In this document: positions 1 to 13,000 of the stretch, one piece after another
Layout: every line of letters begins with the position of its first letter
Position numbering within the stretch: the first letter of the stretch is position 1
Assembly (NCBI GenBank): GCA_950097015.1
Contig: CATNEN010000011.1
Span: 3,624,501-3,688,500, forward strand
Length of the DNA: 64,000 bases
Direction of reading: 5' to 3'
Origin: Macrostomum hystrix
Taxonomy: Eukaryota > Platyhelminthes > Macrostomidae
Position numbers and translations under genes: made by a program
The notes under the pieces: generated by a model
Database searches by the model: none
What the model was told of the DNA's origin: nothing
Seen by the model: only the letters and a program-made list of their open reading frames with translations

Positions 1-180
1 AAAGACACTTAAACTCTGCATTGCTTCAGTTCACACAGCTGTTAAATGGTACCAGTACCAGCTGGGGGTAAATGAGTGTGGCGTCCCCCCAGTCCATGGA
101 CTGAACAGTCCATGTTCAGTAGCTGCGGCTGTGCAGTCGGCTGCACATCTGACCTTATTGTGGCAGGTGTAATTAATATT
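1..180 (+). mobile_element. SINE family 1, 3' part, cut by window edge
   Basis: This is the body and tail of a tRNA-derived SINE that recurs in the window. It carries the 14-bp palindrome CAGTCCATGGACTG at 90-103 and ends in a segment resembling GGGGCAGGTGTAATTAAT. The minus-strand copies near 5.75 and 10.4 kb show the same order in reverse, with a tRNA-like head (boxes A and B) that would lie left of position 1 here. Confidence 0.6.
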
Positions 181-222
181 TATTTTCTTACTTGATTAAT
201 ATTTAAAGCAAATTATATTATA

Positions 223-1141
223 ACTTTTTGCAGCCTAGTTAATCCTGCAAGCATTGAATTTAATCATAAGTAGGCGGAGCAATGCTGCAGCAGTTGCTCT
301 GGCAGCATGTCTATGGCTCGGACTGTGGCAAACCTGCATTCAATTTAATCCTGCAAGAGCGCATTTAATCATTTTTACTACACATCGTGCACTTTTTATC
401 AGTGCAATCTGTGACATGAGTAATGAGCATCTCCAGAGCTTCGTTTGAAGCAGGGAATGAAGAAGGGCCCCCTCCCACCCCCCCCCGCGGCACGTCGCGG
501 AAAGTATGACAAAATAACTGATGAGAAGTATGACATGATCTTAAACGCTTTGGATCGTGGAGAAACTGCGGCTGCCATCGCGCAGTGGCTCCAGGTGAAG
601 CTGCACACCGTATACTCGATACGAAGACGTTACGAAGTCGCAGCTCACCGAAATCGAGGTGCTCAAGGGGGCGCTCGAACAGTAAAGATTACCGATGAGC
701 TTCAGGCCGAAGATCCTCAGTTGCATGTCAGCGAGTGAACAGCAGAGCACTAGACAAGCAGATCTTTACGCTAAAATGCCTCAGTCGTGACGCCGACATT
801 CCAGCAGCGAGAAACTCTGACGAGAACATTGCGCGCCGCCAGGTCTTCGCTCAGTGGCTGATCGAGCTAGAACCAGAATGTCATCTCATATACATTGATG
901 AGACAGGCTTCAATATATGGACACATCGGTCGCAGGGTCGCAGCATCAGAGGGCAGAGAGTTCGGCGTAAAGTACATACACAACGTGGTGTGCAGGTGAA
1001 TGTGATACAAGATGCGCGCTTGCAGGATTAAATTGAATGCAGGTTTGTCATAGTCCGAGCCATAGACATGCTGCCAGAGCAACTGCTGCGCCACTTATGA
1101 TTAAATTGAATGCTTGCAGGATTAACTAGGCTGCAAAAAGC
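223..1141 (+). mobile_element. Decayed IS630/Tc1-type DNA transposon with long terminal inverted repeats
   Basis: Bases 223-360 reappear inverted at about 1010-1141 with few differences. Both ends read CTTTTTGCAGCCTAGTTAAT inward. TA dinucleotides at 221-222 and 1142-1143 fit a TA target duplication. The inside holds broken transposase coding: a helix-turn-helix-like segment and a block with D-E-T-G-F-N. The catalytic core is incomplete, so this copy is non-autonomous. Long inverted repeats, TA target and the DETGFN block point to the IS630/Tc1/mariner superfamily; the exact family is not clear. Confidence 0.75.
445..1028 (+). pseudogene. Transposase remnant (HTH plus partial DDE domain)
   Basis: Two open segments in different frames belong together. 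Frame 445-738 encodes a basic, proline-rich start and then a helix-turn-helix-like stretch (KITDEKYDMILNALDRG onward) suited to binding terminal repeats. Frame 735-1028 encodes a block with IYIDETGFNIWT, typical of the second catalytic region of DDE_3/IS630 transposases, followed by a GRS-RG motif. The frame change near 735, the lack of the first catalytic Asp and the stop inside the right inverted repeat show that it is dead. It lies within the inverted-repeat element at 223-1141. Confidence 0.65.
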
Positions 1142-1969
1142 TATATTTACCTGTTGATAAAATTACCGATACTAATTTGTGATCAGGAAAAAAACATATC
1201 TAAACGAGTATAGAAGGTTGATTGGATATTTTAGGATCGATACAGAAAAAAGAGAAGTGTGAAGAGAACATAGCCACGTGATCTTTCCACTGTCAGTTGT
1301 TACAAAAAAGTTTTTCTTTCAATTAACTAGCAAACATGAGCTGTGAATTGAAATCAGACTACTTTATAGTTATTTTTTTACTTCTAGTGATCAAGTGCCA
1401 CTTGAAGGTCGTTATGTTTCTTATAGATAACAAATCGCTTTGTTTTTTTGTTAGTCTATCATTCGAGAATCAACAAGTAGATGATCCGTGACACACCGAA
1501 TGACATTTCGCATAACAGCACGCATTTGCAAATCATTGCGATAAACGAGGCAGTTTAGTTCATCGATCGACAGATTGACACTGTTTGCTTAGCGAGAAAC
1601 TCCGCATGGACTTGCGTGACGTAATCACTGAAATAATCCGAATAGGATCGATAAAGATTCTGAGACCCGGCCCGTGACATCATCTTCCAAGTCTTTTGAC
1701 GAAATAAAAATCGAACACTAGAACGATTGAAGTGGAGTTATATGGAAGAAATCAACAGATTTGTTGATAAGATGCTTTTAACAATATAACCTCTGTGTGC
1801 TAAGTTTAGGAATAAAAAAAATTCAGATTCAAGTCTAACTCTGATGTGACTCATTTCTAGTTTGCCTTGAGCTATAGGTAGGCACTTGGGCAATCTGAAG
1901 CTTTTATCACTTTAAAGCATTTTTATCTTAACCAGCATTCTAAGAAATATTACCCAATAAATTTCAGAA
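1142..1969. other. Gene-free spacer
   Basis: AT-rich sequence between the transposon and the 42-bp array. No coding segment, RNA gene or clear repeat is seen. Confidence 0.5.
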
Positions 1970-4900
1970 CTGTTATAATGAATCTACAGTTTATAACACT
2001 GGATTAAACATCTGTTTTAATGAATCTACAGTTTATAACACTGGATTAAAGACCTGTTCTAATGAATGTACAGTTTAGAACACTGGATTAAAGACCTGTT
2101 CTAATGAATCTACAGTTTATAACACTGGATTAAAGACCTGTTCTAATGAATCTACAGTTTAGAACACTGGATTAAAGATCTGTTCTAATGAATCTACAGT
2201 TTAGAACACTGGATTAAAGATCTGTTCTAATGAATCTACAGTTTAGAACACTGGATTAAAGACCTGTTCTAATGAATCTACAGTTTAGAACACTGGATTA
2301 AAGACCTGTTCTAATGAATCTACAGTTTAGAACACTGGATTAGAGACCTGTTCTAATGAATCTACAGTTTAGAACACTGGATTAAAGACCTGTTCTAATG
2401 AATCTACAGTTTAGAACACTGGATTAAAGATCTGTTCTAATGAATCTACAGTTTAGAACACTGGATTAAAGACCTGTTCTAATGAATCTACAGTTTAGAA
2501 CACTGGATTAAAGACCTGTTCTAATGAATCTACAGTTTAGAACACTGGATTAAAGATCTGTTCTAATGAATCTACAGTTTAGAACACTGGATTAAAGACC
2601 TGTTCTAATGAATCTACAGTTTAGAACACTGGATTAAACACCTGTTCTAATGAATCTACAGTTTAGAACACTGGATTAAAGATCTGTTCTAATGAATCTA
2701 CAGTTTAGAACACTGGATTAAAGATCTGTTCTAATGAATCTACAGTTTAGAACACTGGATTAAAGACCTGTTCTAATGAATCTACAGTTTAGAACACTGG
2801 ATTAAAGACCTGTTCTAATGAATCTACAGTTTAGAACACTGGATTAAAGACCTGTTCTAATGAATCTACAGTTTAGAACACTGGATTAAAGATCTGTTCT
2901 AATGAATCTACAGTTTAGAACACTGGATTAAACACCTGTTCTAATGAATCTACAGTTTAGAACACTGGATTAAAGACCTGTTCTAATGAATGTACAGTTT
3001 AGAACACTGGATTAAAGACCTGTTCTAATGAATCTACAGTTTATAACACTGGATTAAAGACCTGTTCTAATGAATCTACAGTTTAGAACACTGGATTAAA
3101 GACCTGTTATAATGAATCTACAGTTTAGAACACTGGATTAAAGACCTGTTCTAATGAATCTACAGTTTAGAACACTGGATTAAACACCTGTTCTAATGAA
3201 TCTACAGTTTAGAACACTGGATTAAAGACCTGTTATAATGAATCTACAGTTTAGAACACTGGATTAAAGACCTGTTCTAATGAATCTACAGTTTAGAACA
3301 CTGGATTAAACACCTGTTCTAATGAATCTACAGTTTAGAACACTGGATTAAACACCTGTTCTAATGAATCTACAGTTTAGAACACTGGATTAAAGACCTG
3401 TTCTAATGAATCTACAGTTTAGAACACTGGATTAAAGATCTGTTCTAATGAATCTACAGTTTAGAACACTGGATTAAAGACCTGTTCTAATGAATCTACA
3501 GTTTAGAACACTGGATTAAAGACCTGTTCTAATGAATCTACAGTTTAGAACACTGGATTAAAGACCTGTTCTAATGAATCTACAGTTTAGAACACTGGAT
3601 TAAAGACCTGTTCTAATGAATCTACAGTTTAGAACACTGGATTAAAGACCTGTTCTAATGAATCTACAGTTTAGAACACTGGATTAAAGACCTGTTCTAA
3701 TGAATCTACAGTTTAGAACACTGGATTAGAGACCTGTTCTAATGAATCTAATCATTAGATTCTCTTAGATAGTTTAGAACACAGGATTAAAGATCTGTTC
3801 GGATGAATCTACAGTTTAGAACACTGGATTAAAGATCTGTTCTAATGAATCTACAGTTTAGAACACTAGATTAAAGACCTGTTCTAATGAATCTACAGTT
3901 TAGAACACTGGATTAAAGATCTGTTCTAATGAATCTACAGTTTAGAACACTGGATTAAAGACCTGTTCTAATGAATCTAATCATTAGATTCTCTTAGATA
4001 GTTTAGAACACAGGATTAAAGATCTGTTCGGATGAATCTACAGTTTAGAACACTGGATTAAAGATCTGTTCTAATGAATCTACAGTTTAGAACACTAGAT
4101 TAAAGACCTGTTCTAATGAATCTACAGTTTAGAACACTGGATTAAAGATCTGTTCTAATGAATCTACAGTTTAGAACACTGGATTAAAGACCTGTTCTAA
4201 TGAATCTACAGTTTAGAACACTGGATTAAACACCTGTTCTAATGAATCTACAGTTTAGAACACTGGATTAAAGACCTGTTCTAATGAATCTACAGTTTAT
4301 AACACTGGATTAAAGACCTGTTTTAATGAATCTACAGTTTAGAACACTGGATTAAAGACCTGTTTTAATGAATCTACAGTTTAGAACACTGGATTAAAGA
4401 CCTGTTCTAATGAATCTACAGTTTAGAACACTGGATTAAACACCTGTTCTAATGAATCTACAGTTTAGAACACTGGATTAAACACCTGTTCTAATGAATC
4501 TACAGTTTAGAACACTGGATTAAAGACCTGTTCTAATGAATCTACAGTTTATAACACTGGATTAAAGACCTGTTCTAATGAATCTACAGTTTAGAACACT
4601 GGATTAAAGACCTGTTCTAATGAATCTACAGTTTAGAACACTGGATTAAAGACCTGTTCTAATGAATCTACAGTTTAGAACACTGGATTAAAGATCTGTT
4701 CTAATGAATCTACAGTTTAGAACACTGGATTAAAGATCTGTTCTAATGAATCTACAGTTTAGAACACTGGATTAAAGATCTGTTCTAAGGAATCTACAGT
4801 TTAGAACACTGGATTAAACACCTGTTCTAATGAATCTACAGTTTAGAACACTGGATTAAACACCTGTTCTAATGAATCTACAGTTTAGAACACTGGATTA

Positions 4901-5010
4901 AAGACCTGTTCTAATGAATCTACAGTTTAGAACACTGGATTAAAGATCTGTTCTAATGAATCTACAGTTTAGAACACTGGATTAAAGACCTGTTCTAATG
5001 AATCTACAGT
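1970..5010. repeat. Minisatellite, 42-bp unit, about 72 copies
   Basis: Units of 42 bp begin near AATGAATCTACAGTTTAGAA and end with GACCTGTTCT. Units are nearly identical, with a few recurring variants (GACC, GATC or CACC before TGTTCT; TTATAA or TTAGAA). A rearranged unit containing ATCATTAGATTCTCTTAGAT occurs at about 3751 and again at about 3980, marking a duplicated block of 229 bp. No coding is implied. Confidence 0.97.
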
Positions 5011-5744
5011 CTGCAGTTAGATTTAAAGTTCTTGATTAGTACATACTTTTCGTACCTAGACAGGTACCTCAGTCTAGCTACATTAATCCAAACAAACGCA
5101 ATTGATTACCATAGTTAAACAAATGAGTTTTTTGACGCACTATAAACGTGTTTCGGACGAAATTTTGACAATCAATATAGCAAAGACGTAAAGCTTTCTT
5201 GTTATATACTTTTTATTCCCAAAATGATTGCTGTTTTGTCGGGCGCATTAAGTGAAATGTTATAGGCTGCAGTTTAATGTGATAGATAGATATGTAACCA
5301 GACCCGTAATTACCCTGCCTAACCAGAGTCAAAGCAGTGAAGTTATATTTATAACAAGAACTATACGAACAGCTACCACAGTATTAATCTAACCCCAGTT
5401 ATAACGGTCCGTTGACTTTAATCGATATAAAGTGCACAGTTTTGAGATCGCTGTGAAGCCAATGTGCATTTTATTGCCCCGAAATCATATAATACGGCGA
5501 GCTATTGTCGAGAGATATAAAAAATTTCTTTGCATGTTTTTCCTAGCGTCAAGTTTTTCATTCTAAAAGACTGTCATTATTTTATATTTCATTTAATCCC
5601 AATTCCGCATAAGGGAATTGGGATTTGTATTTCACGTTCAATTCAATTCAATATTTTTTACATTTAGTGATAGCAGCAGGATCAAATTAAACTTTTAATC
5701 TATTTAACAAATACTTATTAATAATTTAATAATTGATTACACCT
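5011..5744. other. Gene-free spacer with one strong hairpin
   Basis: AT-rich, with no coding seen. A perfect 12-bp inverted repeat (AATCCCAATTCC at 5595-5606 and its complement at 5614-5625) has a 7-base loop and could be a MITE or foldback remnant. Confidence 0.5.
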
Positions 5745-5972
5745 GCCCCAATCGGGCCAGATGTGCAGCCGACAGCATCTGAAAGCTGCGTACAGCTGTT
5801 CAGTCCATGGACTGGGAAGACGAAACACCCAACCATCAACTACCCCAGCTGATGCTGATAACCATTTAGCTACAGGGTGAACTGAATTGTTCTAATGGAG
5901 TCGGGAATCGAACCCCCGACCTTCAAGTCGTGAGTCCTACGCTCTAAGCACAATGCTGCAACCTCTACTTGT
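5740..5972 (-). mobile_element. SINE family 1 copy (tRNA-derived head)
   Basis: Read on the minus strand, it starts with a tRNA-like head ending in GGGGGTTCGATTCCCGAC (box B with a paired T-stem) at about 5895-5915. The palindrome CAGTCCATGGACTG is at 5801-5814 and the GGGGCAGGTGTAAT tail near 5740. The A box is degraded compared with the copy at 10.4 kb. Confidence 0.75.
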
Positions 5973-6009
5973 TGAGAAATATAGTTGTCAACGTTTCTGA
6001 AAGTCAATA

Positions 6010-6182
6010 ACTAACTCGAAGGCTGCGTACAGCTGTCCAGTCCATGGACTGGGCGGACGCCACACCAAACCATGAATTACTGGTACCCATTGAACAGCTG
6101 GGTGAACTAAAGGCAATGTAGACATAAAGGGACTCGTAAAGGAATGAGTCAGACTCGCTAACCACGTGGGTAGAGTAACCCC
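6010..6182 (-). mobile_element. SINE family 1 fragment
   Basis: A partial second copy directly beside the previous one. The palindrome CAGTCCATGGACTG lies at 6038-6051, followed by the AGCTGGGTGAACTAAA body block. The head is diverged (GAGTCAGACTCGCTAACCAC). Confidence 0.6.
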
Positions 6183-6642
6183 TCATAGCAAAGCATAAAT
6201 GTATTAAAATGTACTTTTAAAATAGAATCTACGAGCTCGTATAATGTCATTTTTGACTATTCACCAGATTTTTTCATCTCTAGCAGCGACATGAAAAGTT
6301 ACGGTTTCCAACAAGCTGGACATCAGATAGACTATTTCACAATCCACTTTGATAGTCCAGCTCTTGAATAACTCCCGCGAGAGTAATAAAACTCAAGCTC
6401 CATTGATCACTTCTGAATGGGCAAAGGGATTCGAAAATGTCAGTTGAAATCAAATCAGCAGGTCTTGATTTTCTTGAAAACTCTCTCTTTCTTTCTGTAT
6501 TGATAAACAAAAATTCATTAGAATGCTTGGAAGCTATCTGACAAACTCTATAGTGTTTATATGACCAAAGCAAGGATTTAAAACTATTTCCTTGTCAACA
6601 AGACGATTTTATTGTCATTGTGTCTAGAAATAGATGAAAAAT

Positions 6643-8468
6643 ATGATTCTCTTACTATTCTGACGATTCTCTCGTTATTGGGACGATTCTCTTGTTATTG
6701 GGACGATTCTCTTGTTATTGGGACGATTCTCTTGTTATTGGGACGATTCTCTTGTTATTGGGACGATTCTCTTGTTATTTGGACGATTCTCATCTTATTA
6801 AGACGATTCACTTGTTATTAAGCCGATTCTCTTGTTATTTGGACGATTCTCTTGTTTTTAGGACGATTCTCTTGTTATTGGGACTATTTTATTGTTATTG
6901 GGACGATTCTCTTGTTATTGGGACGATTCTTTGTTATTGGGACGATTCTATTGTTATTTGAACGATTCTCTTGTTATTGAGACGATTCTCTTGTTATTGG
7001 GACGATTCTCTTGTTATTGGGACGATTCTCTTGTTTTTGTGACGATTCTCTTGTTATTAAGACGATTCTCTTGTTATTTGGGCGATTCTCTTGTTTTTAG
7101 GACGATTCTCTTGTTATTTGGACTATTTTATTGTTATTGGGACGATTCTCTTGTTATTGGGACGATTCTTTGTTATTGGGACGATTCTATTGTTATTTGA
7201 ACGATTATCTTGTTATTGGGACGATTCTCTTGTTATTGGGACGATTCTCTTGTTATTGGGACGATTCTCTTGTTATTGTGACGATTCTCTTGTTATTGGG
7301 ACGATTCTCTTGTTTTTGTGACGATTCTCTTGTTATTGGGACGATTCTCTTGTTATTGGGATGATTCTCTTGTTATCGGGATGATTCTCTTGTTATTGGG
7401 ACGATTCTTTTGCTATTGGGACGATTCTCTTGTTATTGGGACGATTCTCTTGTTATTGGGACGATTCTCTTGTTATTGGGACCATTATCTCGTTATTGGG
7501 ACGATTCTCATGTTATTGGGACGATTCTCTTGTTATTAAGACGATTCTCATGTTATTTGGACGATTCTCTTGTTATTGGGACGATTCTCATCTTATTAAG
7601 ACGATTCTCTTGTTATTAAGACGATTCTCTTGTTATTTGGACGATTCTCTTGTTATTTGGACGATTCTCTTGTTTTTAGGACGATCCTCTTGTTCTTGGG
7701 ACTATTTTATTGTTATTGGGACGATTCTCTTGTTATTGGGACGATTCTTTGTTACTGGGACGATTCAACTGTTATTGGGACGATTCTCTTGTTTTTGTGA
7801 CGATTCTCTTGTTATTGGGACGATTCTGATGTTCTTGGGACGATTCTCTTGTTATTGGGATGATTCTCTTGTTTTTGGGATGATTCTCTTGTTATTGGGA
7901 CGATTCTCTTGTTATTGGGATGATTCTCTTGTTTTTGGGATGATTCTCTTGTTATTGGGACGATTCTCTTGTTATTGGGACGATTCTCTTATTATTGGGA
8001 CGATTCTCTTGTTATTGGGACGATTCTATTGTTATTGGGACGATTCTCTTGTTATTTGGACGATTCTCTTGTTATTGGGATGATTCTCTTGTTATTGGGA
8101 CGATTCTCATGTTATTGGGACGATTCTCTTATTATTGGGACGTTTCTCTCATTATTGGGACGATTCTCTTGTTATGGGGACGATTCTCTTGTTATTGGGA
8201 CGATTCTATTTTTATTGGGACGATTCTCTCGTCATTGGGACGATTCTCTCGTCATTGGGACGATTCTCATGTTATTAAGATGATTATCTTTTTATTGGGA
8301 CGATTCTTTGTTATTGGGACGATTCTCTTGTTATTGGGACGATTCTCTTATTATTGGGACGATTCTCTTGTTATTGGGACGATTCTATTTTTTTTGGGAC
8401 GATTCTCTTGTTATTGGGACGATTCTAATGTTATTGTGACGATTCTCCTGTTATTGGGACGATTCTGA
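6643..8468. repeat. Minisatellite, 20-bp unit, about 91 copies
   Basis: The unit is GACGATTCTCTTGTTATTGG with point variants (TTTTTG, TTATTT, TTATTAA) and occasional 1-base deletions. Overlapping open frames of 69-217 codons exist only because stops are rare in this unit; they encode a low-complexity LLGRFSCYWDDS repeat and are not genes. Confidence 0.97.
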
Positions 8469-9054
8469 TTGTCTCCTTATCATTTTAATTACAATGGAAC
8501 GGTTGCCTTCTAGGGAACCGACTTCCAGATTATTTTTCAATCGAAAAACTAAAAGACTAATTTTGTCGCAAACTTCCTGAATCTTTAAGATTGTTCAAGT
8601 AGTACGTATTTCGTAGAATAACATACAAATCACTATAAAGTTAACTGCAAAGCTTGAGCTAATGTTAAAAGGCCAGTTAGATTAACAAATATCAGTAATT
8701 TACGAGTACACAAGTAATAGATAAGCAAAAATAAACAGTATTTACAATTGTTTTATAAGAAGCTATGCAAGTTACGCTTTAAATTAGAGATAAAATAGTT
8801 TTTTAAAATCTATTTTTACCTAGTTAATAAACAATTCGTACAAGTCTTTTAGTTTATTGATAGGTGAGACAAGACACTGATTTAGCAAATACTGACAAAT
8901 CGAGCACTAAATAAAAAGCAGTGTGCAGTGAACAATGAGTTAGAGAATTGTATAGAAATAATGTACATATTTATTATATTAATACTAATATTATCTTGAC
9001 TGACTGATTAGCCTGGAGAAAAGGTACAGTGTGTATGTACTGCTGATGAGGCAC
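8469..9054. other. AT-rich region downstream of the LHFPL gene
   Basis: No coding is seen. Bases 8970-8975 read AATAAA on the minus strand and could be the poly(A) signal of the minus-strand LHFPL gene, whose stop codon is at 9464. If so, the minisatellite at 9055-9420 is 3' UTR. Confidence 0.35.
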
Positions 9055-9420
9055 GGAAGATGAGACAGGGAGACACGAGATAGGGGGAGATGAGACATGG
9101 AAGAGGTAAGATATAGGACAGACGATACAGGGGGGAAGATGAAACATAGGAGAGATAAGACAATGAGATATGTGACAGGGAGGGATGAGATAGGGGAGAG
9201 ATAAGTCAGGGGAGAGATGAGACAGGGGAGAGATAAGACATGGGAGAGATAAGACATGGGAGAGATGAGTCAGGGGAGAGATGAGACAGGGGAGAGATAA
9301 GACATGGGAGAGATGAGTCAGGGGAGAGATGAGACAGGGGAGAGATAAGACATGGGAGAGATGAGACATGGGAGAGAGAGGACAGTGTGAGGTGAGATAG
9401 GGAGAGATAAGACACAGTGA
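9055..9420. repeat. Minisatellite with GGGAGAGATGAGAC-type units
   Basis: Irregular 16-18 bp units around GGGAGAGATGAGACA and GGGAGAGATAAGACA. The motif is the same as in the arrays at 15.5 kb and, in reverse complement, at 47 kb. It starts 44 bp past the LHFPL stop codon and reads pyrimidine-rich in the sense of that gene. Confidence 0.9.
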
Positions 9421-9463
9421 TGTACATCTGTTATATAAGTGAAGTGAAAAAAGTGACATTAAA

Positions 9464-10044
9464 TCACAGATGCGCCACACCACCCGCGCCAGACTGCGAA
9501 TGATGAGAATATGAGTAGGATTGTGAGTGCGAGTGACTAGTTGATGACGAGTGCTGCTGCTGATGCTGCTGACGCTGCTGATGCACGTGCGATTGTGAAT
9601 GCGAGTGTGGCGAAGCCGCAGAAGAAGCTGGGGACCAGTTGTTGTCGTTGTTGTTGTTGTTGTTGACGATGTTGCCATTGGTAACGCCCTGCTGGCAGTT
9701 CATGAAGTTATTAGCCGCACTGGACTGGAGCACGATTCGGTTTGACGACACGGACGGTCGGTGCGAGATTCGATCTAAGGAGCGCTCCGTGTCAGAATAG
9801 AAGCCGCCACCGCCGCCGCCGTCTGCCAGCTGAAGGCAGACGTGAATGTCGTACAGGCTGGCCAGAATAGGACAGAATAGGGCCAACGATGTCACCATGG
9901 CTGCTAGCAGGTAGCTCCAGCCAAGCTCGCAAATGCCGCTGCGAAACACTCCGCTTGGCGCCGAGTCCCTGCTGCAGAAGTGGCGCACGACAGGCGAGCC
10001 GAAACCAACCGGGTAGGTCAGGAGACCTCCGATGCATAGTAGCA
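9464..10044 (-). CDS. LHFPL: LHFPL exon 2 (terminal)
   Basis: It follows a strong pyrimidine-rich acceptor (CTTTCTTCCTCACCGCAG). It encodes the rest of TM3 (LLCIGGLLTYPVGFG), the CELGWSYLLAAMV block, TM4 and a long polar tail, with TGA at 9466-9464. Confidence 0.85.
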
Positions 10045-13000
10045 CTGCGGTGAGGAAGAAAGTGTGTAGACATTCTACATAAAATGTTTAGACAGAAATT
10101 CAAAGCATCGTTTTGTTTCCTAATTTCCTATTGCCCAATAAATTTCATCATCCATTTTTTAGTGTCTAAAAAGGAAAGCAGAGAATCACGGAAAACAACA
10201 CAACAGCCTCTATAGAGATGAACTGATACACTTAGTTCAATAGAGTTTACTGCATGTAGCAATGAAACTAGGCTTTGTTTTCAAACCTGTAGCGAGTTTA
10301 ACAGTAATGGCACAGAGTCTGTTGGCTTGCTGACTTCAAAAAACATTTTCATTTTGTAAATACATAAGTTGATACTTTTTTGTTTAGTTATTTAAGTATT
10401 ACTAATAATAAATCCTAATAGATTATACCTGCCCCAATTGGGCCAGATGTGTAGCCGACAGCACAGCCGCAGCTAATGCGCGTACAACTATTCAGTCCAT
10501 GGACTGGTGGACGCCACACCCACCTTCAATTATCCCAGCTGATGCTGGTACCCATTTAACAGCTGGGTGAACTGAAGCAATGCAGAGTTAAGTGTCTTGC
10601 TTAAAGGACACAAATTGTTCCAGTGCAGTCAGGAATCGAACCCCCGACCTTCAAGTCGTGACTCCGACACTCTAACCACTAGGCTACAACCTCTTCTAAG
10701 AAAAACACTGATTCTATTTGCAGAACTCCGTCCATGAGAATGCTCATAGATTCGTTTTTAGTTCCAGTGAGAGTAAACTAGCACTTGCTGTGCAAGCAAC
10801 AGCAGCAGCAGCAGCAGCAATAGCTAATCTATTTAAGTCTTTAGCTCGAGGCAATATCTGTTATGTCAATCTGGATGATTCCACTGTCCTTACTCAGCCC
10901 ATAAGGCGTATAACTGGCATATTGTAGTTATGGATTGCCATCGATTGATCCAAGGCGGAACGGAAACCACGAACTAACTAATTTAGGATGGTACCACATT
11001 TTTTCATGACTGGAAAATGAGAGAAACGATATTTTTGGGGGCAGGATAAGCCAGATATTTACATACGAAAATTGCGTCACAGAAGTATATTCGCAGATTT
11101 TTTTGTATTTAGAAGACAAAACAATTTGTTTATTCGACCCAAAATTTGTATGTGGGATTGCGTCACAAACATATCCCTATTACCAAACCCCATAATTTTG
11201 CCCATTCAAAACAGATATTTGGGATTTAACGGGACAGATTGAAGGGGCTACACCGCTTACATAGAAATCCGATACAAAACTGTTCTACTTCAGAATGCTA
11301 ATTTTAAGATAAGCCCCATTGGATATTCAAGTGGGGTCATCGTGTCTGGAAAGTTGATTGTTACAACCCCATTGTTAATCACAAGTTAAAAAATAACGTA
11401 AAATACTCTTCATTTACAACGAAACACTTAATTATTATATTAGAAAAAATTCACTGAAGGATGTGAGATCTCCCTCAGTGAGATCTCAATAAAGAATGTT
11501 AGATCTCACTGAGGGATATGAAATCTCACTGAGAGATGTGAGATCTCAATAAAGGATGAGATCTCAATAAAGGATGTTAGATCTCACTGAGGGATGTGAG
11601 ATCTCACTGAGGGATATGAAATCTCACTGAGGGATGTAAGATCTCAATGAAGGATGTGAGATCTCAATAAAGGATGTTAGATCTCACTGAGGGATATGAA
11701 ATCTCACTGAGGGATGTCAGATCTCACTGAGGGATGTCAGATCTCACTGAGGGATGTCAGATCTCACTGAGGGATGTCAGATCTCACTGAGGGATGTCAG
11801 ATCTCACTGAGGGATGTCAGATCTCACTTCGGGATCTGAGAGCTAGATCCCATTTTGGATTGGAAATTCTCCGATCCGCCCAGCCAGCTACAACCCTCGC
11901 TGTATGATTTATAAACTCAGCTTCTGACCCGAAAATTCGGATTAAAAGCCTTCCCAATTTTGAGCCAATGTTTCTCTTCCAACACTCTCTATCCCCTGTT
12001 TTATTTATCCCCTTCGAGTAAGGGTTGTGTTGGGCATGAAGAACAGTCCTATATAGACGAATCATCAATCAATCAGCTCGGGCCTCATTGTCAAATATCC
12101 TTAGAAACTTTCTGGGCCATAAAAAGCGCACTTACAAAGCACACAAAGGCAGAGTTCTGCATGCAATCTAGAATGACTGCAATGCGTGTATGCTATAGTG
12201 TTTGCATGTAATGATTCATGTACAGCTAGGAGACTGGTTGAAGGCTTAAACATACCAAGTGATGGCTTGCAAACATCTTGTAGTTACAGCTCGGGTCTGT
12301 GTTTGTTTCTGGGCGTGTCATAAAACACAAGCGAGTGCAGGCGTATTAACACTAGAAACTAGAAACTTGATTGTACGACACATGTTTTCCGTTTTCTGGT
12401 CATCTTAAGCTTTGCTATTAAAACTTATGAAAGTGTTCGCTCACTGAGGGATGTGAGATCTCAATGAAGGATGTGAGAACTCACTGAGGGATGTGAGATC
12501 TCAATGAGGGATGTGAGATCTCAATGAAGGATGTGAGATCTCACTGAGGGATATGAAATCTCACTGAGAGATGTAAGATCTCAATAAAGGATGAGATCTC
12601 AATAAAGGATGTTAGATCTCACTGAGGGATGTGAGATCTCACTGAGGGATATGAAATCTCACTGAGGGATATGAAATCTCACTGAGGGATGTAAGATCTC
12701 AATGAAGGATGTGAGATCTCACTGAGGGATGTGAGATCTCACTGAGGGATGTGAGATCTCACTGAGGGATGTGAGATCTCACTGAGGGGTGTGAAATTTC
12801 ACTGAGGGATGTAAGATTTCACTGAGGGATGTGAGATTTCACTGAGGGATGTGAGATTTCACTGAGGGATGTGAGATGCATCCAATGAAGGATGTATTTG
12901 GCTAATTAATGCCATGCTATTTTTGATGTTATTAAAAATGACGGTTGCGTACGGCTGTTCAGTCCATGGACTGGCGTGATGCCATACCCAACTGACAGAC

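Noticed and set aside
1970-5010. CRISPR-like array
   Set aside because: Units are contiguous, with no unique spacers, in a eukaryotic context; it is a minisatellite.
7430-8083. 217-codon open frame and its neighbours
   Set aside because: They arise from a 20-bp tandem unit without stops; no start context, domain or splice signal.
8974-9678. 234-codon minus-strand frame overlapping the LHFPL tail
   Set aside because: It is out of frame with the tetraspan exon and made of the minisatellite (LPCLISPLTHLSHVLS repeats).
10620-10698. tRNA gene on the minus strand
   Set aside because: Boxes A and B are present, but the cloverleaf stems do not pair well and the unit recurs with a SINE body and tail.
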